Shown here: one piece after another, positions 25,622-33,750 of the stretch
Position numbering within the stretch: position 1 is the stretch's first letter
How the letters are laid out: every line of letters starts with the position of its first letter
Assembly: GCF_024519285.1 (NCBI RefSeq)
Contig: NZ_JAMZCY010000007.1
Span: 62,001 to 126,000, forward strand
Origin: Cohnella sp. WQ 127256
GTDB lineage: Bacteria; Bacillota; Bacilli; Paenibacillales; Paenibacillaceae
Direction: 5' to 3'
DNA length: 64,000 nt
The notes under the pieces: model-generated
What the model saw: the letters and a program-made list of their open reading frames with translations, nothing else
Database searches by the model: none
What the model was told of the DNA's origin: nothing
Program-made: the position numbers and the translations under genes

Positions 25622-26517
25622 TGAGTAACGTCATTGAAATCAATGGACTTACAAAAACTTACGGTAAAGTAACTGCCGTGGATAACGTTAGCTTTAAGAT
25701 ACAAGAAGGCAAGATCTATGGCTTATTAGGTAGGAATGGTGCGGGTAAAACGACACTTATGCATATGATCACAGCGCAATTATTTAAAACAAGTGGCCAG
25801 CTTAAGGTGTTCGGGGAAGAGCCATACGAGAACAATCGGGTGCTCAGTCAGATTTGCTTCATTAAAGAGGGGCAGAGATACCCAGATAACTTTCGGGTCT
25901 CGGACGTCTTGAAGGTATCTCAATTGATCTTTCCGAATTGGGATCAGGAGCTGGCGTATTCGCTCATCACACAATTCCAGCTCCCGCTGAAACGCAGGGT
26001 GAAGAAGCTATCCAGAGGGATGCTTTCTTCCGTTGGAATTGTTGTAGGCATAGCAAGCCGAGCTCCATTAACGATCTTTGATGAGCCATATTTGGGTCTA
26101 GATGCTGTTGCCAGAAGCTTATTCTATGACAAATTACTTGAGGATTACGCAGAGCATCCGCGAACGATTATCCTATCTACGCATTTGATTGATGAAGTGA
26201 GCCAATTACTTGAGCATGTCCTGCTTGTCGATAAAGGTAAGTTGATTCTGAATGAAGAAGCAGAAGATTTACGTGGTAGAGCAACAACCGTTGCTGGTGA
26301 GTCTTCTAAGGTGGAAGGATATCTCGCGGGTAAGGAAGTTATCCATCGTGAACAATTTGGTGGACTCGTTTCTGCGACTGTCATGGGTCAACTTACTGTC
26401 AAAGATCGCGATCAAGCATCTAAACTAGGATTGGAACTTTCTCCTGTATCCTTGCAACAGATGGTCGTCCATCTAACGAACGGAAAAATCGACAGAGAGG
26501 CAGGATCTACACGATGA
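25621..26517 (+). CDS. ABC transporter ATP-binding protein
   Basis: The 298-residue ATPase has Walker A GRNGAGKTTL (near residue 39), a signature LSRGM in place of the usual LSGGQ, Walker B LTIFDEPYLGLD and the switch His in LSTHLIDE. The C-terminal 80 residues form the small extra domain seen in exporters of the YtrB/BcrA type. It overlaps the following gene by four bases (ATGA). With the membrane partner it would form an export or signalling ABC system for antimicrobial peptide or drug stress. Confidence 0.92.
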   Translation: MSNVIEINGLTKTYGKVTAVDNVSFKIQEGKIYGLLGRNGAGKTTLMHMITAQLFKTSGQLKVFGEEPYENNRVLSQICFIKEGQRYPDNFRVSDVLKVSQLIFPNWDQELAYSLITQFQLPLKRRVKKLSRGMLSSVGIVVGIASRAPLTIFDEPYLGLDAVARSLFYDKLLEDYAEHPRTIILSTHLIDEVSQLLEHVLLVDKGKLILNEEAEDLRGRATTVAGESSKVEGYLAGKEVIHREQFGGLVSATVMGQLTVKDRDQASKLGLELSPVSLQQMVVHLTNGKIDREAGSTR

Positions 26518-27194
26518 ATAGAGTGTTAGGCATAGTAAGAACGCATCTAGCTGACAGGTGGTCATGGATCATCTTTCCGTGGTTGATCCTCTCTATTAGT
26601 TTCGTGACTAACTTGATTATCGTCAAATTGATTGGAGACAGTATTTACTCGGGGGGATTAGCTTCCATTTATATTTATATGATGGTGATTGGAATATTAA
26701 GCGTAGCTCAAACGTTTCCTTTTATCATCGGCTTCAGCGTAAGGAGAAGGGATTATTTTCTCGGAACAACCACGACAATTACGGTCATCAGTGCGTTATC
26801 AGCTATAGTGATATGTTTGTTAGGGTATATCGAAAGGAAGACGGATTATTGGGGAGTGAAATTACACTTTTTTAATATCGAGTATTTAACGGATGGGCCC
26901 GTGTTGGAACGGTTGTGGATATTGTTTGTGCTCATGATTCATTTGTTCTTCTTAGGCTTTACGATATCATGTATTCATCGTAGATTTGGACGTAATGGAT
27001 TATTTTTCTTCTTTATTGTATTGGCTATTGCTTTTACCATTAGTGTTTACTTGATTACGAGTTATCATAAATGGAATGCGATATTCGATTGGTTTGGGGA
27101 TATATCCGTTATAGAGCTTTCAAGTGGATTGTTTATATGTACACTGATCTATGTAGGTGTATCGTATTTGCTGCTTCGTAGGGCTACAGTGTAA
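26514..27194 (+). CDS. ABC transporter membrane protein
   Basis: The 226-residue product has about six hydrophobic helices (WIIFPWLILSISFVTNLIIV, then segments near residues 40, 80, 135, 160 and 205) and short basic loops such as GFSVRRRDYFLG, as in ABC-2-like permeases that partner YtrB ATPases. Translation is coupled to the ATPase gene through the ATGA overlap. Substrate unknown. Confidence 0.82.
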   Translation: MNRVLGIVRTHLADRWSWIIFPWLILSISFVTNLIIVKLIGDSIYSGGLASIYIYMMVIGILSVAQTFPFIIGFSVRRRDYFLGTTTTITVISALSAIVICLLGYIERKTDYWGVKLHFFNIEYLTDGPVLERLWILFVLMIHLFFLGFTISCIHRRFGRNGLFFFFIVLAIAFTISVYLITSYHKWNAIFDWFGDISVIELSSGLFICTLIYVGVSYLLLRRATV

Positions 27195-27205
27195 TCAAAG
27201 GCAAT

Positions 27206-27246
27206 GGCAATCTCTAGTTGAAACTCAACTTGTGGATTGCCTTTCT
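27206..27246 (+). terminator. Terminator of the YtrA-type operon
   Basis: GGCAATC (27206-27212) and GATTGCC (27235-27241) enclose a second stem AGTTGA/TCAACT; TTTCT follows. Confidence 0.7.
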
Positions 27247-27314
27247 ATATATTTGGAGATTATATATGATAAAATTGAGCTTAATGTGTCTGAATAAGTT
27301 AAGGGGTTGAACGT

Positions 27315-27959
27315 GTGAGTGGGAAGTTTCATCTAAGAGGAGCATACATCTGTTCATTACTAGCTTTAATTTTATTCCTAGTTGTCAGCTTGCTCGTCAT
27401 GTATGAGCGTGTTACCGATTTGGACGCAACTGTCATTTCTATAGTTCAGGGCTGGGAGAATCCTAATTTTACACGTGTGATGGAAGCCTTTAGCTGGCTT
27501 GGTTCAACAATGGGTGTTACCGTGCTCGCCGTTGTGATCCTCTTATTCCTAACTTTTGTTCTAGGTCATCGTAAAGAATTAATTTTGTTCATTACCGCCA
27601 TTGGAGGAGCAGCACTGCTCAACGCTGTGCTTAAATCTATTTTCCAGAGGGATAGGCCAAATATTTACAGATTAGCGGAGGAAACGGGATATAGCTTCCC
27701 AAGTGGACATTCGATGGTCGCTTTTGCACTCTATGTGGTTCTCATTTATTTACTGTGGAGACATACGGGAAGCAAATGGGGGCGTGTTATTCTCATCGCA
27801 GCCGGATCATTATTCATTGTTAGCATTGGATTAAGTAGAATTTACCTAGGCGTCCATTATCCTAGTGATGTGTTAGGTGGATATTTGGCTAGTGGGATAT
27901 GGTTGGGGCTTATCATAGGCATTTATCAGAGGCTAGTGCGAACTTTGTCGAATAAATAG
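27315..27959 (+). CDS. PAP2-superfamily membrane phosphatase
   Basis: A GTG start at 27315 follows AAGGGG. The 214-residue protein has about six membrane helices and the three PAP2 motifs: KSIFQRDRP, SFPSGHSM and SRIYLGVHYPSDVLGG, with the catalytic histidines present. Family members hydrolyse phosphatidic acid, undecaprenyl pyrophosphate or phosphatidylglycerophosphate at the outer face of the membrane; this form resembles BcrC/YodM-like enzymes. Sitting next to the YtrA-type operon, it may take part in bacitracin-type stress, which is inference. Confidence 0.9.
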   Translation: MSGKFHLRGAYICSLLALILFLVVSLLVMYERVTDLDATVISIVQGWENPNFTRVMEAFSWLGSTMGVTVLAVVILLFLTFVLGHRKELILFITAIGGAALLNAVLKSIFQRDRPNIYRLAEETGYSFPSGHSMVAFALYVVLIYLLWRHTGSKWGRVILIAAGSLFIVSIGLSRIYLGVHYPSDVLGGYLASGIWLGLIIGIYQRLVRTLSNK

Positions 27960-28030
27960 CTTGAATGCTCCGGATATCACGATATAATGGGGTCATATAG
28001 AAGTGATTTTCCGAGAGGTGATACCGAACA

Positions 28031-28477
28031 GTGAATAGAACCGAGCTTCTCGTGTCTTATTCTAAAAAATTCACGATTCATCGGCGCATGTGGGAAACGG
28101 AATGGAATTATAGGAATACAACGGGTTTATCATATCCACAATTTTTGATTTTGAGCAGCTTGTATCGTGAGGGACCGAAGCAATCTAAGGATTTAGTTAA
28201 ATATTTCTCTATTACTTCCGGTGGAATAACAGCGATCGCCGATAAACTAATTTCTCTAGGGTTAATTCGTAGAACTCGCGACGAGCAGAAGGATCGTAGA
28301 TCCGTTTACTTGGAAATCAGTGAAGAAGGCCGTGCTGTTTTTACTGAGCTGGATGTGATCCGTTATGAAGCTTTTGATTCTATGTTTTCTTGTCTTACAG
28401 ATGCAGAAATCGCTTACTTAGATCAGATCTACGGAAAATTAGTTAACACTCGTCAGGGTGTTGAAGCTGTGGAATAG
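28031..28477 (+). CDS. MarR-family transcriptional regulator
   Basis: A GTG at 28031 follows GAGAGGTG. The 148-residue protein shows the MarR winged helix: QFLILSSLYREGPKQSKDL, the recognition segment TSGGITAIADKLISLGLI and the wing RTRDEQKDRRSVYLEISEEG, flanked by dimerisation helices. The effector is unknown. A near-palindromic 12-mer CTTAGTAGTAAG occurs twice in the neighbouring divergent promoter region and may be its target. Confidence 0.9.
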   Translation: MNRTELLVSYSKKFTIHRRMWETEWNYRNTTGLSYPQFLILSSLYREGPKQSKDLVKYFSITSGGITAIADKLISLGLIRRTRDEQKDRRSVYLEISEEGRAVFTELDVIRYEAFDSMFSCLTDAEIAYLDQIYGKLVNTRQGVEAVE

Positions 28478-28489
28478 AGGTTACACATC

Positions 28490-28538
28490 AAAAAGGATTG
28501 CGGGAGTGTCCAGACAGACACCCTGCAATCCTTTTTTG
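28490..28538. terminator. Bidirectional terminator
   Basis: AAAAAGGATTGCGGGAGTGTC pairs with GACACCCTGCAATCCTTTTTT with one bulge, between the MarR gene and the convergent cupredoxin gene. Confidence 0.9.
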
Positions 28539-28553
28539 TGTGTTGTGTTTGAT

Positions 28554-28994
28554 CTATTCGACAACGATCAAGCCAGTCATATTGTCATGGCCTTGACCAC
28601 ATTGGATGGAGCAGTGATATTCGAAAGTTCCGGCTTTATCTAATTTGATTTCTACCGTTTCTCCGTTTTTAACTTTAACACCTAGATCTTCGACTGCAAT
28701 TCCGTGAACGCCATCCGTATTTTTCAAAGTCAGCTTGATCGTGTCGCCCACTTTAGCTTTGATTTCAGTTACATCAAATTTCCAGTTGCTTGCATTGATT
28801 GTTACATCTTGTACTGCACCGCCGCCTGCAGCAGGAGCGCTAGCTGATGGGGAGCTTGCTGGAGCGCTAGCAGATGGAGAAGCACTAGCAGATGGAGAAG
28901 CACTATTGTTACCGTTATTGTTATTTCCGCATGCGCTTAGAGTAAGCACGGCCGCCAGAGCAACAACACCAAAATATAATCCTGTTTTTTTCAT
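28554..28994 (-). CDS. CuA-type cupredoxin lipoprotein
   Basis: The 146-residue protein has a lipoprotein signal (lipobox LSAC, Cys 22), an Asn/Ser/Ala/Pro-rich linker with repeated SASPSA units, and a single cupredoxin domain like the soluble part of cytochrome c oxidase subunit II. The C terminus carries CSIQCGQGHDNM, which is exactly CxxxCxxxHxxM, the CuA binuclear copper motif; the fourth ligand His is in VHGIAVEDL. No membrane-helix hairpin is present, so it is not an oxidase subunit itself. It should carry electrons on the outer membrane face. It is divergent from the PQQ-type gene and shares promoter elements with it. AGGAGGG precedes the ATG. Confidence 0.88.
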   Translation of the reverse strand: MKKTGLYFGVVALAAVLTLSACGNNNNGNNSASPSASASPSASAPASSPSASAPAAGGGAVQDVTINASNWKFDVTEIKAKVGDTIKLTLKNTDGVHGIAVEDLGVKVKNGETVEIKLDKAGTFEYHCSIQCGQGHDNMTGLIVVE

Positions 28995-29024
28995 AAAAGT
29001 AAAACCCTCCTGTTTTCTCTTTGT

Positions 29025-29036
29025 CTTAGTAGTAAG
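29025..29036. promoter_or_regulatory. Shared 12-mer, copy 1
   Basis: CTTAGTAGTAAG, near-palindromic, in the leader of the cupredoxin gene. An identical copy lies 130 bp away at 29155. Confidence 0.5.
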
Positions 29037-29058
29037 ATGCTAAGCTGTCCGATGAAAC

Positions 29059-29087
29059 ATGTTACTCCTCAATGTTTGTTTTGTCAA
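29059..29087 (-). promoter_or_regulatory. Promoter of the cupredoxin gene
   Basis: On the minus strand TTGACA (29082-29087) and TAACAT (29059-29064) are 17 bases apart. The spacer ends in TTGAGGAG, the same letters as in the opposite promoter. Confidence 0.7.
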
Positions 29088-29109
29088 AGTTGTTAATGCT
29101 AACAATAGA

Positions 29110-29138
29110 TTGACTTAATCAAATTTGAGGAGTATATT
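29110..29138 (+). promoter_or_regulatory. Promoter of the quinoprotein gene
   Basis: TTGACT (29110-29115) and TATATT (29133-29138), spacer 17, with TTTGAGGAG directly before the -10 element. Confidence 0.7.
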
Positions 29139-29154
29139 CCTTAATGTTAATTAT

Positions 29155-29166
29155 CTTAGTAGTAAG
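29155..29166. promoter_or_regulatory. Shared 12-mer, copy 2
   Basis: Second exact copy of CTTAGTAGTAAG, 16 bases after the -10 element of the quinoprotein promoter, well placed for a repressor. Confidence 0.5.
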
Positions 29167-29320
29167 TTAATGCGTGTCCAGCGTAGGTAATTCTTCATAA
29201 CTAATATGCCCTTATTCGTATCATTCTCATTCTCAAGTAGAGAAGGAAATTAATCGGATAAGGATATTTAATGATTCATCGTACAACAACTAGTGTTTAC
29301 ATTTGGGAGGAATATTTTTA

Positions 29321-31006
29321 GTGAAAAAACCTTTAGCAGTTGCAAGTGCAGTGCTGGCGGCAACCTTAGCTCTGTCTGCATGTAGCAACTCCAATAACAA
29401 TGAAGCATCGTCTTCGGCATCTCCATCCGCTTCCAATGCCCCACAAGTGAAAAATACAGAAGACTTTCCGAATGTTCATTATGACCTTGGGAGCACGCGT
29501 CACGTTCCTTTTACGGAAATTACGAAAGAAAATGTTAACGATCTTGGCGTTATTTGGTCGGCAGACTTCAAGAAATTGGATCCGAAAATCGCCAATGGTA
29601 ACCAAGCTTTTACAGTCGTACTTGATGGAGTGCTCTATGTATCAACATCCAAAAACCACGTATTCGCTTTTGAAGCTGTAAGTGGTAAGGAATTGTGGCA
29701 CTGGGCTCCAGATGCGATTCTAGAAGAAAACTCTAAAAACCTGGTTATCGTTGCAAACCGCGGAGTTGCAGTAGCTGAGGGCCAAGTATTCATGCTTACT
29801 TTGGATAACCGATTAATTTCCATTGATGCCAAAACGGGTAAAACAAACAAAATCGTCAGTATTTCTGATGCTGTAGATGGTGTAACTGTTGAGAATGGCT
29901 ATTACGAGACAACTGCTCCTGTTTATTACAATGGCAATCTATACATCGGAAGCAGCGGCGGTGATAATGGCGTACGCGGATTCGTTATGGCATACAAAAG
30001 TGATTTAACTCCCGCTTGGGACCAACCGTTCTGGGTCGTTCCACCAAAAGGTCAAGATTGGCTGAAAAATGCGATTTATAATGGCGGTGGCGCTGTCTGG
30101 TGTCCAATTACGGTAGATGAAGAGACAGGTATTATCTATTTCGGTACAGGGAACCCAGCTCCTGACTTCTATGGAGAAGATCGTCCAGGCTCCAACCCTT
30201 ACACGGATTCCGTTGTTGCTCTTGACGGTGCAACTGGTAAATTGATTTGGGCTGAACAAGAAATTAGCCATGACCTGTGGGATTATGATGCAGCATCGAC
30301 TCCTATGCTTATCAAAGCCAAAATCAACGGAACTGAACGTAAAGTCGTTGTACATGGCGGTAAATCAGGTCAATGGTGGGCTCTTGATGCCGCTACTGGT
30401 GAAAGAATCTATGATGGCGTTCAATTTGCTAAGAAGATTTCCCATCCAGATCCAACTCCTGAAGGCGTATTGGTTTACCCTGGTATCTATGGTGGACAAA
30501 ACTATGCTCCAGAAACTTATGATCCACAGTCCAACTATGTCTTGATTCCAGGCATTGAAGCTCCTAGCGTTGCCGTTGCTCAAAAAGAGGGTCAAGAAAA
30601 GGTTTCTCCGTTCGGTACAACAATTGCGGCAGCGCCTGCAGATATTAAACCATATGGTACAGTTACAGCGATTGACATGAATACAGGTAAAATTGCTTAT
30701 CAATACGATACAGATGCACAAATGCGTGGTGGCTTCACAAGCACAGCGACAGGCCTTGCTTTCTACGGTGAGCTAAATGGTAAATTCCGTGCGCTCGATA
30801 TCCAAGCAGGTAAAATCATCTGGGAATTCCAAACCATTGGAGACAACATTGGTTCTGCTCCATCTATCTTTACCCAAGATGGTAAAGAGTATATCGCTTT
30901 GACAACAGGCGGAAGCAAACCGAAGGTTATGGTCTTTGCATTAGGTGGAGACAAAACACAAGGAACAGCACCGGTTGATGAAGTAGAAAAAGGAGCTCAC
31001 GATTAA
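29321..31006 (+). CDS. PQQ-type quinoprotein dehydrogenase, lipoprotein
   Basis: GTG 29321 lies 10 bases after GGGAGG. The 561-residue protein has a lipobox (LSAC, Cys 21), a Ser/Ala/Pro linker and an eight-bladed propeller of quinoprotein alcohol dehydrogenases: repeated W-docking strands such as VSGKELWHWAPD, DGATGKLIWAEQ and DIQAGKIIWEFQ, the GTGNPAPDFYGEDRPGSN segment expected to hold the metal-binding Asn and catalytic Asp, and DLWDYDAASTPML. It lacks a cytochrome c domain and the vicinal Cys pair. It would oxidise an alcohol or sugar outside the cell. The cupredoxin encoded divergently is the likely electron acceptor. No pqq synthesis genes are in the window. Confidence 0.87.
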   Translation: MKKPLAVASAVLAATLALSACSNSNNNEASSSASPSASNAPQVKNTEDFPNVHYDLGSTRHVPFTEITKENVNDLGVIWSADFKKLDPKIANGNQAFTVVLDGVLYVSTSKNHVFAFEAVSGKELWHWAPDAILEENSKNLVIVANRGVAVAEGQVFMLTLDNRLISIDAKTGKTNKIVSISDAVDGVTVENGYYETTAPVYYNGNLYIGSSGGDNGVRGFVMAYKSDLTPAWDQPFWVVPPKGQDWLKNAIYNGGGAVWCPITVDEETGIIYFGTGNPAPDFYGEDRPGSNPYTDSVVALDGATGKLIWAEQEISHDLWDYDAASTPMLIKAKINGTERKVVVHGGKSGQWWALDAATGERIYDGVQFAKKISHPDPTPEGVLVYPGIYGGQNYAPETYDPQSNYVLIPGIEAPSVAVAQKEGQEKVSPFGTTIAAAPADIKPYGTVTAIDMNTGKIAYQYDTDAQMRGGFTSTATGLAFYGELNGKFRALDIQAGKIIWEFQTIGDNIGSAPSIFTQDGKEYIALTTGGSKPKVMVFALGGDKTQGTAPVDEVEKGAHD

Positions 31007-31066
31007 GTGTAGAGCTGTAGAGCTGAATCAAGAAGATCGAACTAAGAGCACGTAATGATAAACAAA

Positions 31067-31098
31067 AACAAGACAGGCCAGCGGTCTGTCTTGTTTTA
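31067..31098 (+). terminator. Terminator or attenuator after the quinoprotein gene
   Basis: AACAAGACAG (31067-31076) and CTGTCTTGTT (31086-31095) form a perfect 10-bp stem; TTTTAAC follows. The next gene starts 20 bases later, so partial read-through is plausible. Confidence 0.7.
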
Positions 31099-31117
31099 AC
31101 AAAAAGGGGATCAAGTT

Positions 31118-32260
31118 ATGCGTAAACGACTGACACTAATGTTGCTAACAGGTGTGCTTGGAGCAAGTATGATCGTGGCTGGGTGCTCGAGCAACAACAA
31201 TAACAACATAGAGCAAAGCGCAACCGCGGCTTCGGATGCTACAGCTTCAAAGCTAGCTATAGAGATGGATCAATCCTCGTTGTCCGTAGTGACATGGAAA
31301 ATGGACAATTCCCATGTTGTACCTGTCAAAGGGAAGGTGTTGTTTGATGGTAAGCCGGTTGTTGGGGCTGAAGTCGGAATAACAGGTAAGCGGATATTGA
31401 CCACAGATGAGAATGGTGCATTTGAAATTCTGGTGGATCGGAGCCTGCCACAAAGCTTGCCGATTCAAATTAATAATGTAGAGAAGGCAACTATTGAAGG
31501 GAAAGCTTTAGGGAAAGTATCCAATGATGCTTTGGAATCTTCCGTTAGCCGTGTTGACATCTTCTATCCGATTCAAGTGACAGAAGTAAAAACGGATGCA
31601 GATAATCCTAATCAGGTGGAAGTGCATGCGCGCGCATTATTGGAAGTGGAGGACTCCTTTCCTCAAACCACACTTGATAAATATATGATCAAAGGAACAG
31701 TTAAAGATGCTAGTGAGGCTCCAGTAAAAGGGGCTATCGTCAGCTTCACTCGGGACAATGGAGAAGGCTGGTCCAAGTCCGAGCCAACGAATGATCAAGG
31801 GGAGTATATGCTGTATTATTCTCCTGAGGATGATGAAGACTTGTACTTGCAGGTTCATATTGGAGAAGTCGGCTATCAACTGCCAGAAGGTAGAGTTTAT
31901 CGCTTTCCGGATGAAACCAGTGTAAATACAGATATTATTCTGCCCGCGACAGGGAATATCATTATTGATCATCCACCTACATTGGTAAGTAGTGCAGCTA
32001 AAGGTGCTTTGTATTGGTCTCGAGCGATCGGCGTATCTGTTGATCCATCTGTTCCTTATAGCATCTCTATGCCAAAGGAGGATGGTTCGTTCGTTCTGAT
32101 AATGGACAAAGCGGAATGGGATAAAGCACCACAGTTTTATCAAACTGAAATTAGGCAGTTATCGGATACAGAAATTAAAGCGGGTGATTTCATTCCTTCG
32201 TCGAAGATCCCTGCTCCTAAGAAAAGTGATCCGGCTGGTATCGTTCCCCAAACTGCATAA
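31118..32260 (+). CDS. Lipoprotein with two carboxypeptidase-regulatory-like domains
   Basis: The 380-residue product has a lipoprotein signal (VAGC, Cys near 23), a poly-Asn stretch, and two transthyretin-like beta-sandwich units: VKGKVLFDGKPVVGAEVGIT...TDENGAFEILV at about 68-115 and IKGTVKDASEAPVKGAIVSF...TNDQGEYMLYY at about 190-240. These domains usually bind ligand or add stability and are not catalytic. AAAAGGGG precedes the ATG. It lies in line with the quinoprotein gene and could be its surface partner, which is inference from position. Confidence 0.78.
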   Translation: MRKRLTLMLLTGVLGASMIVAGCSSNNNNNIEQSATAASDATASKLAIEMDQSSLSVVTWKMDNSHVVPVKGKVLFDGKPVVGAEVGITGKRILTTDENGAFEILVDRSLPQSLPIQINNVEKATIEGKALGKVSNDALESSVSRVDIFYPIQVTEVKTDADNPNQVEVHARALLEVEDSFPQTTLDKYMIKGTVKDASEAPVKGAIVSFTRDNGEGWSKSEPTNDQGEYMLYYSPEDDEDLYLQVHIGEVGYQLPEGRVYRFPDETSVNTDIILPATGNIIIDHPPTLVSSAAKGALYWSRAIGVSVDPSVPYSISMPKEDGSFVLIMDKAEWDKAPQFYQTEIRQLSDTEIKAGDFIPSSKIPAPKKSDPAGIVPQTA

Positions 32261-32374
32261 ATCTATCTGGAACAGTGAAAATCGGGAAGACTCCCTTTAC
32301 AACTTGCAACACATTGGGGCAAAATAGGATTTATTGATGATAGGCAACGATGTGTTGCGGGAGGATATATAGGG

Positions 32375-33166
32375 ATGAGTATGAGACTTCGTGGTAGAAA
32401 AAATATTCGAGAAAGCTTGGAGCAGCAGCCAGACCTGGTCGTACTGGAGCCCGAGCAATGGAAAGGTCGTTGGCACGAGTTTTTTGGTAACAATAACCCG
32501 ATCCACATCGAATGCGGCATGGGCAAAGGTCAATTCATTAGTCGGATGAGTGGCAATAACCCAGAAACGAATTACATCGGGATGGATATTTACGATGAAT
32601 TGTTGCGAAGAGGCTGTGAAAAGGCGCGCACTTTATGGAAAAGTGAAAAAGGTGTAGATGAAGTGCCCAATTTGGCACTTGTTCGTGGCAATGTAGAGTT
32701 TCTGGATAAAATGTTTGATCCTGGTGAGCTGGAGCGCATTTATTTGAACTTTAGTGACCCGTGGCCGAAGTCGAAGCATGGCAAACGGAGACTCACGCAC
32801 CCTCGATTCTTAATGAAGTACAAGCAGGCGTTAAGTGATATCGGTGAAATTCATTTCAAGACGGACTCCCTAAGCTTGTTCGAATTTTCTCTGAACAGCT
32901 TTTCCGATATTGAGTACCAAATGCGTAACATCTCCTTAGATTTACATCGGCATGGTATTCGTGAGGATCTCGTACTGACGGAATATGAGACGAAGTTTGT
33001 TGGCAAGGGAATGCCCATTTACAGGCTCGAAGCTGTTATTGGAGAAAAGGTCCAACAGGAGCATAGACGTCTTGTGGCAGAGGACCTTGAGGAACAGTTC
33101 CGTAGAGGGACAACTAAGGATTATGAATCTGGCGAGGACTCTGAGTTAGATTCTGACGACGAATAA
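32375..33166 (+). CDS. trmB: tRNA (guanine-N7-)-methyltransferase TrmB
   Basis: The 263-residue enzyme begins MSMRLRGRKNIRESLEQQPD and has the TrmB hallmarks HIECGMGKGQFI (SAM binding), NYIGMDIYDELLRR, RIYLNFSDPWPKSKHGKRRLTHPRF and a late TEYETKF segment. It methylates N7 of G46 in tRNA. The body fits the usual length of about 215 residues, but there is an added tail of about 40 residues that is charged and ends EDSELDSDDE. GGGAGG lies 10 bases before the ATG. Confidence 0.95.
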   Translation: MSMRLRGRKNIRESLEQQPDLVVLEPEQWKGRWHEFFGNNNPIHIECGMGKGQFISRMSGNNPETNYIGMDIYDELLRRGCEKARTLWKSEKGVDEVPNLALVRGNVEFLDKMFDPGELERIYLNFSDPWPKSKHGKRRLTHPRFLMKYKQALSDIGEIHFKTDSLSLFEFSLNSFSDIEYQMRNISLDLHRHGIREDLVLTEYETKFVGKGMPIYRLEAVIGEKVQQEHRRLVAEDLEEQFRRGTTKDYESGEDSELDSDDE

Positions 33167-33171
33167 AGCAA

Positions 33172-33211
33172 ACGGTCGTACCCGAGTGAGAGCCGGGTAC
33201 GACCGTTTTTT
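33172..33211. terminator. Terminator after trmB
   Basis: ACGGTCGTACCC and GGGTACGACCGT form a perfect 12-bp stem followed by six T residues; A-rich on the other side, so it can also serve the convergent PAP2 gene. Confidence 0.92.
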
Positions 33212-33225
33212 ATGTTTCTAGTGCA

Positions 33226-33750
33226 TTAGAACCAGATGGAGAGCAGAAGGACCGTAGATGTTCCTAACATAGCCCCTGCAAGGGTATCGCTAGGGAAGTG
33301 AAGTCCGAAGTAAATACGCGATAAGGCAACTCCGATTCCGATGGGCAGAAGAACCGGGATGAGAATAGGTTCAACGAGCATCCAAGGTGTCAGCATCGCG
33401 AAGGCAGCAGTTGTATGACCAGAAGGAAATGAAGGATCCTTAAGGGGGCGACGATTCGTGTTGATCTTAGGGAAGACCTGGTAGGGCCGAAGCCGGGGTG
33501 CACTCTTTTTCGCGATGGCGACAGGGAGATGACTGACTATGATTGCGGTGAAAGCAAGCCAGCCTGTGTGACTCCAAGGCTCTGGAGCGAGTATACCCGC
33601 AGCAAGAGAAATACATAGACTGAATGTTGCTCCAGCTATAAGCGATAAGGTGTGAAAGAGCCAGTTCAAGGCGGAGCGGTTCCAACGAATGTTGACATGT
33701 AGGAATAATGGGCGTTCGACTTCCTGTAGCATACGGAATATTCGGCTCAT
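33226..33750 (-). CDS. PAP2-family phosphatase (small type)
   Basis: The 174-residue membrane protein carries KKSAPRLRP, SFPSGHTTAAF and SRIYFGLHFPSDTLAGA, the three PAP2 motifs with both catalytic histidines and the arginine. About four or five hydrophobic helices are present. AGGGGTGG precedes the ATG. It likely removes phosphate from undecaprenyl pyrophosphate or phosphatidic acid. It is distinct from the PAP2 protein encoded at 27.3 kb. Confidence 0.88.
   Translation of the reverse strand: MSRIFRMLQEVERPLFLHVNIRWNRSALNWLFHTLSLIAGATFSLCISLAAGILAPEPWSHTGWLAFTAIIVSHLPVAIAKKSAPRLRPYQVFPKINTNRRPLKDPSFPSGHTTAAFAMLTPWMLVEPILIPVLLPIGIGVALSRIYFGLHFPSDTLAGAMLGTSTVLLLSIWF

Noticed and set aside
28860-28920. 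Repeated GCACTAGCAGATGGAGAA units as a mobile or CRISPR-like repeat
   Set aside because: They encode the Ser/Ala/Pro linker of the cupredoxin lipoprotein.
29200-29250. Fur-like box upstream of the quinoprotein gene
   Set aside because: The TCATTCTCATTCTC stretch has some Fur-box letters but no convincing 7-1-7 symmetry.
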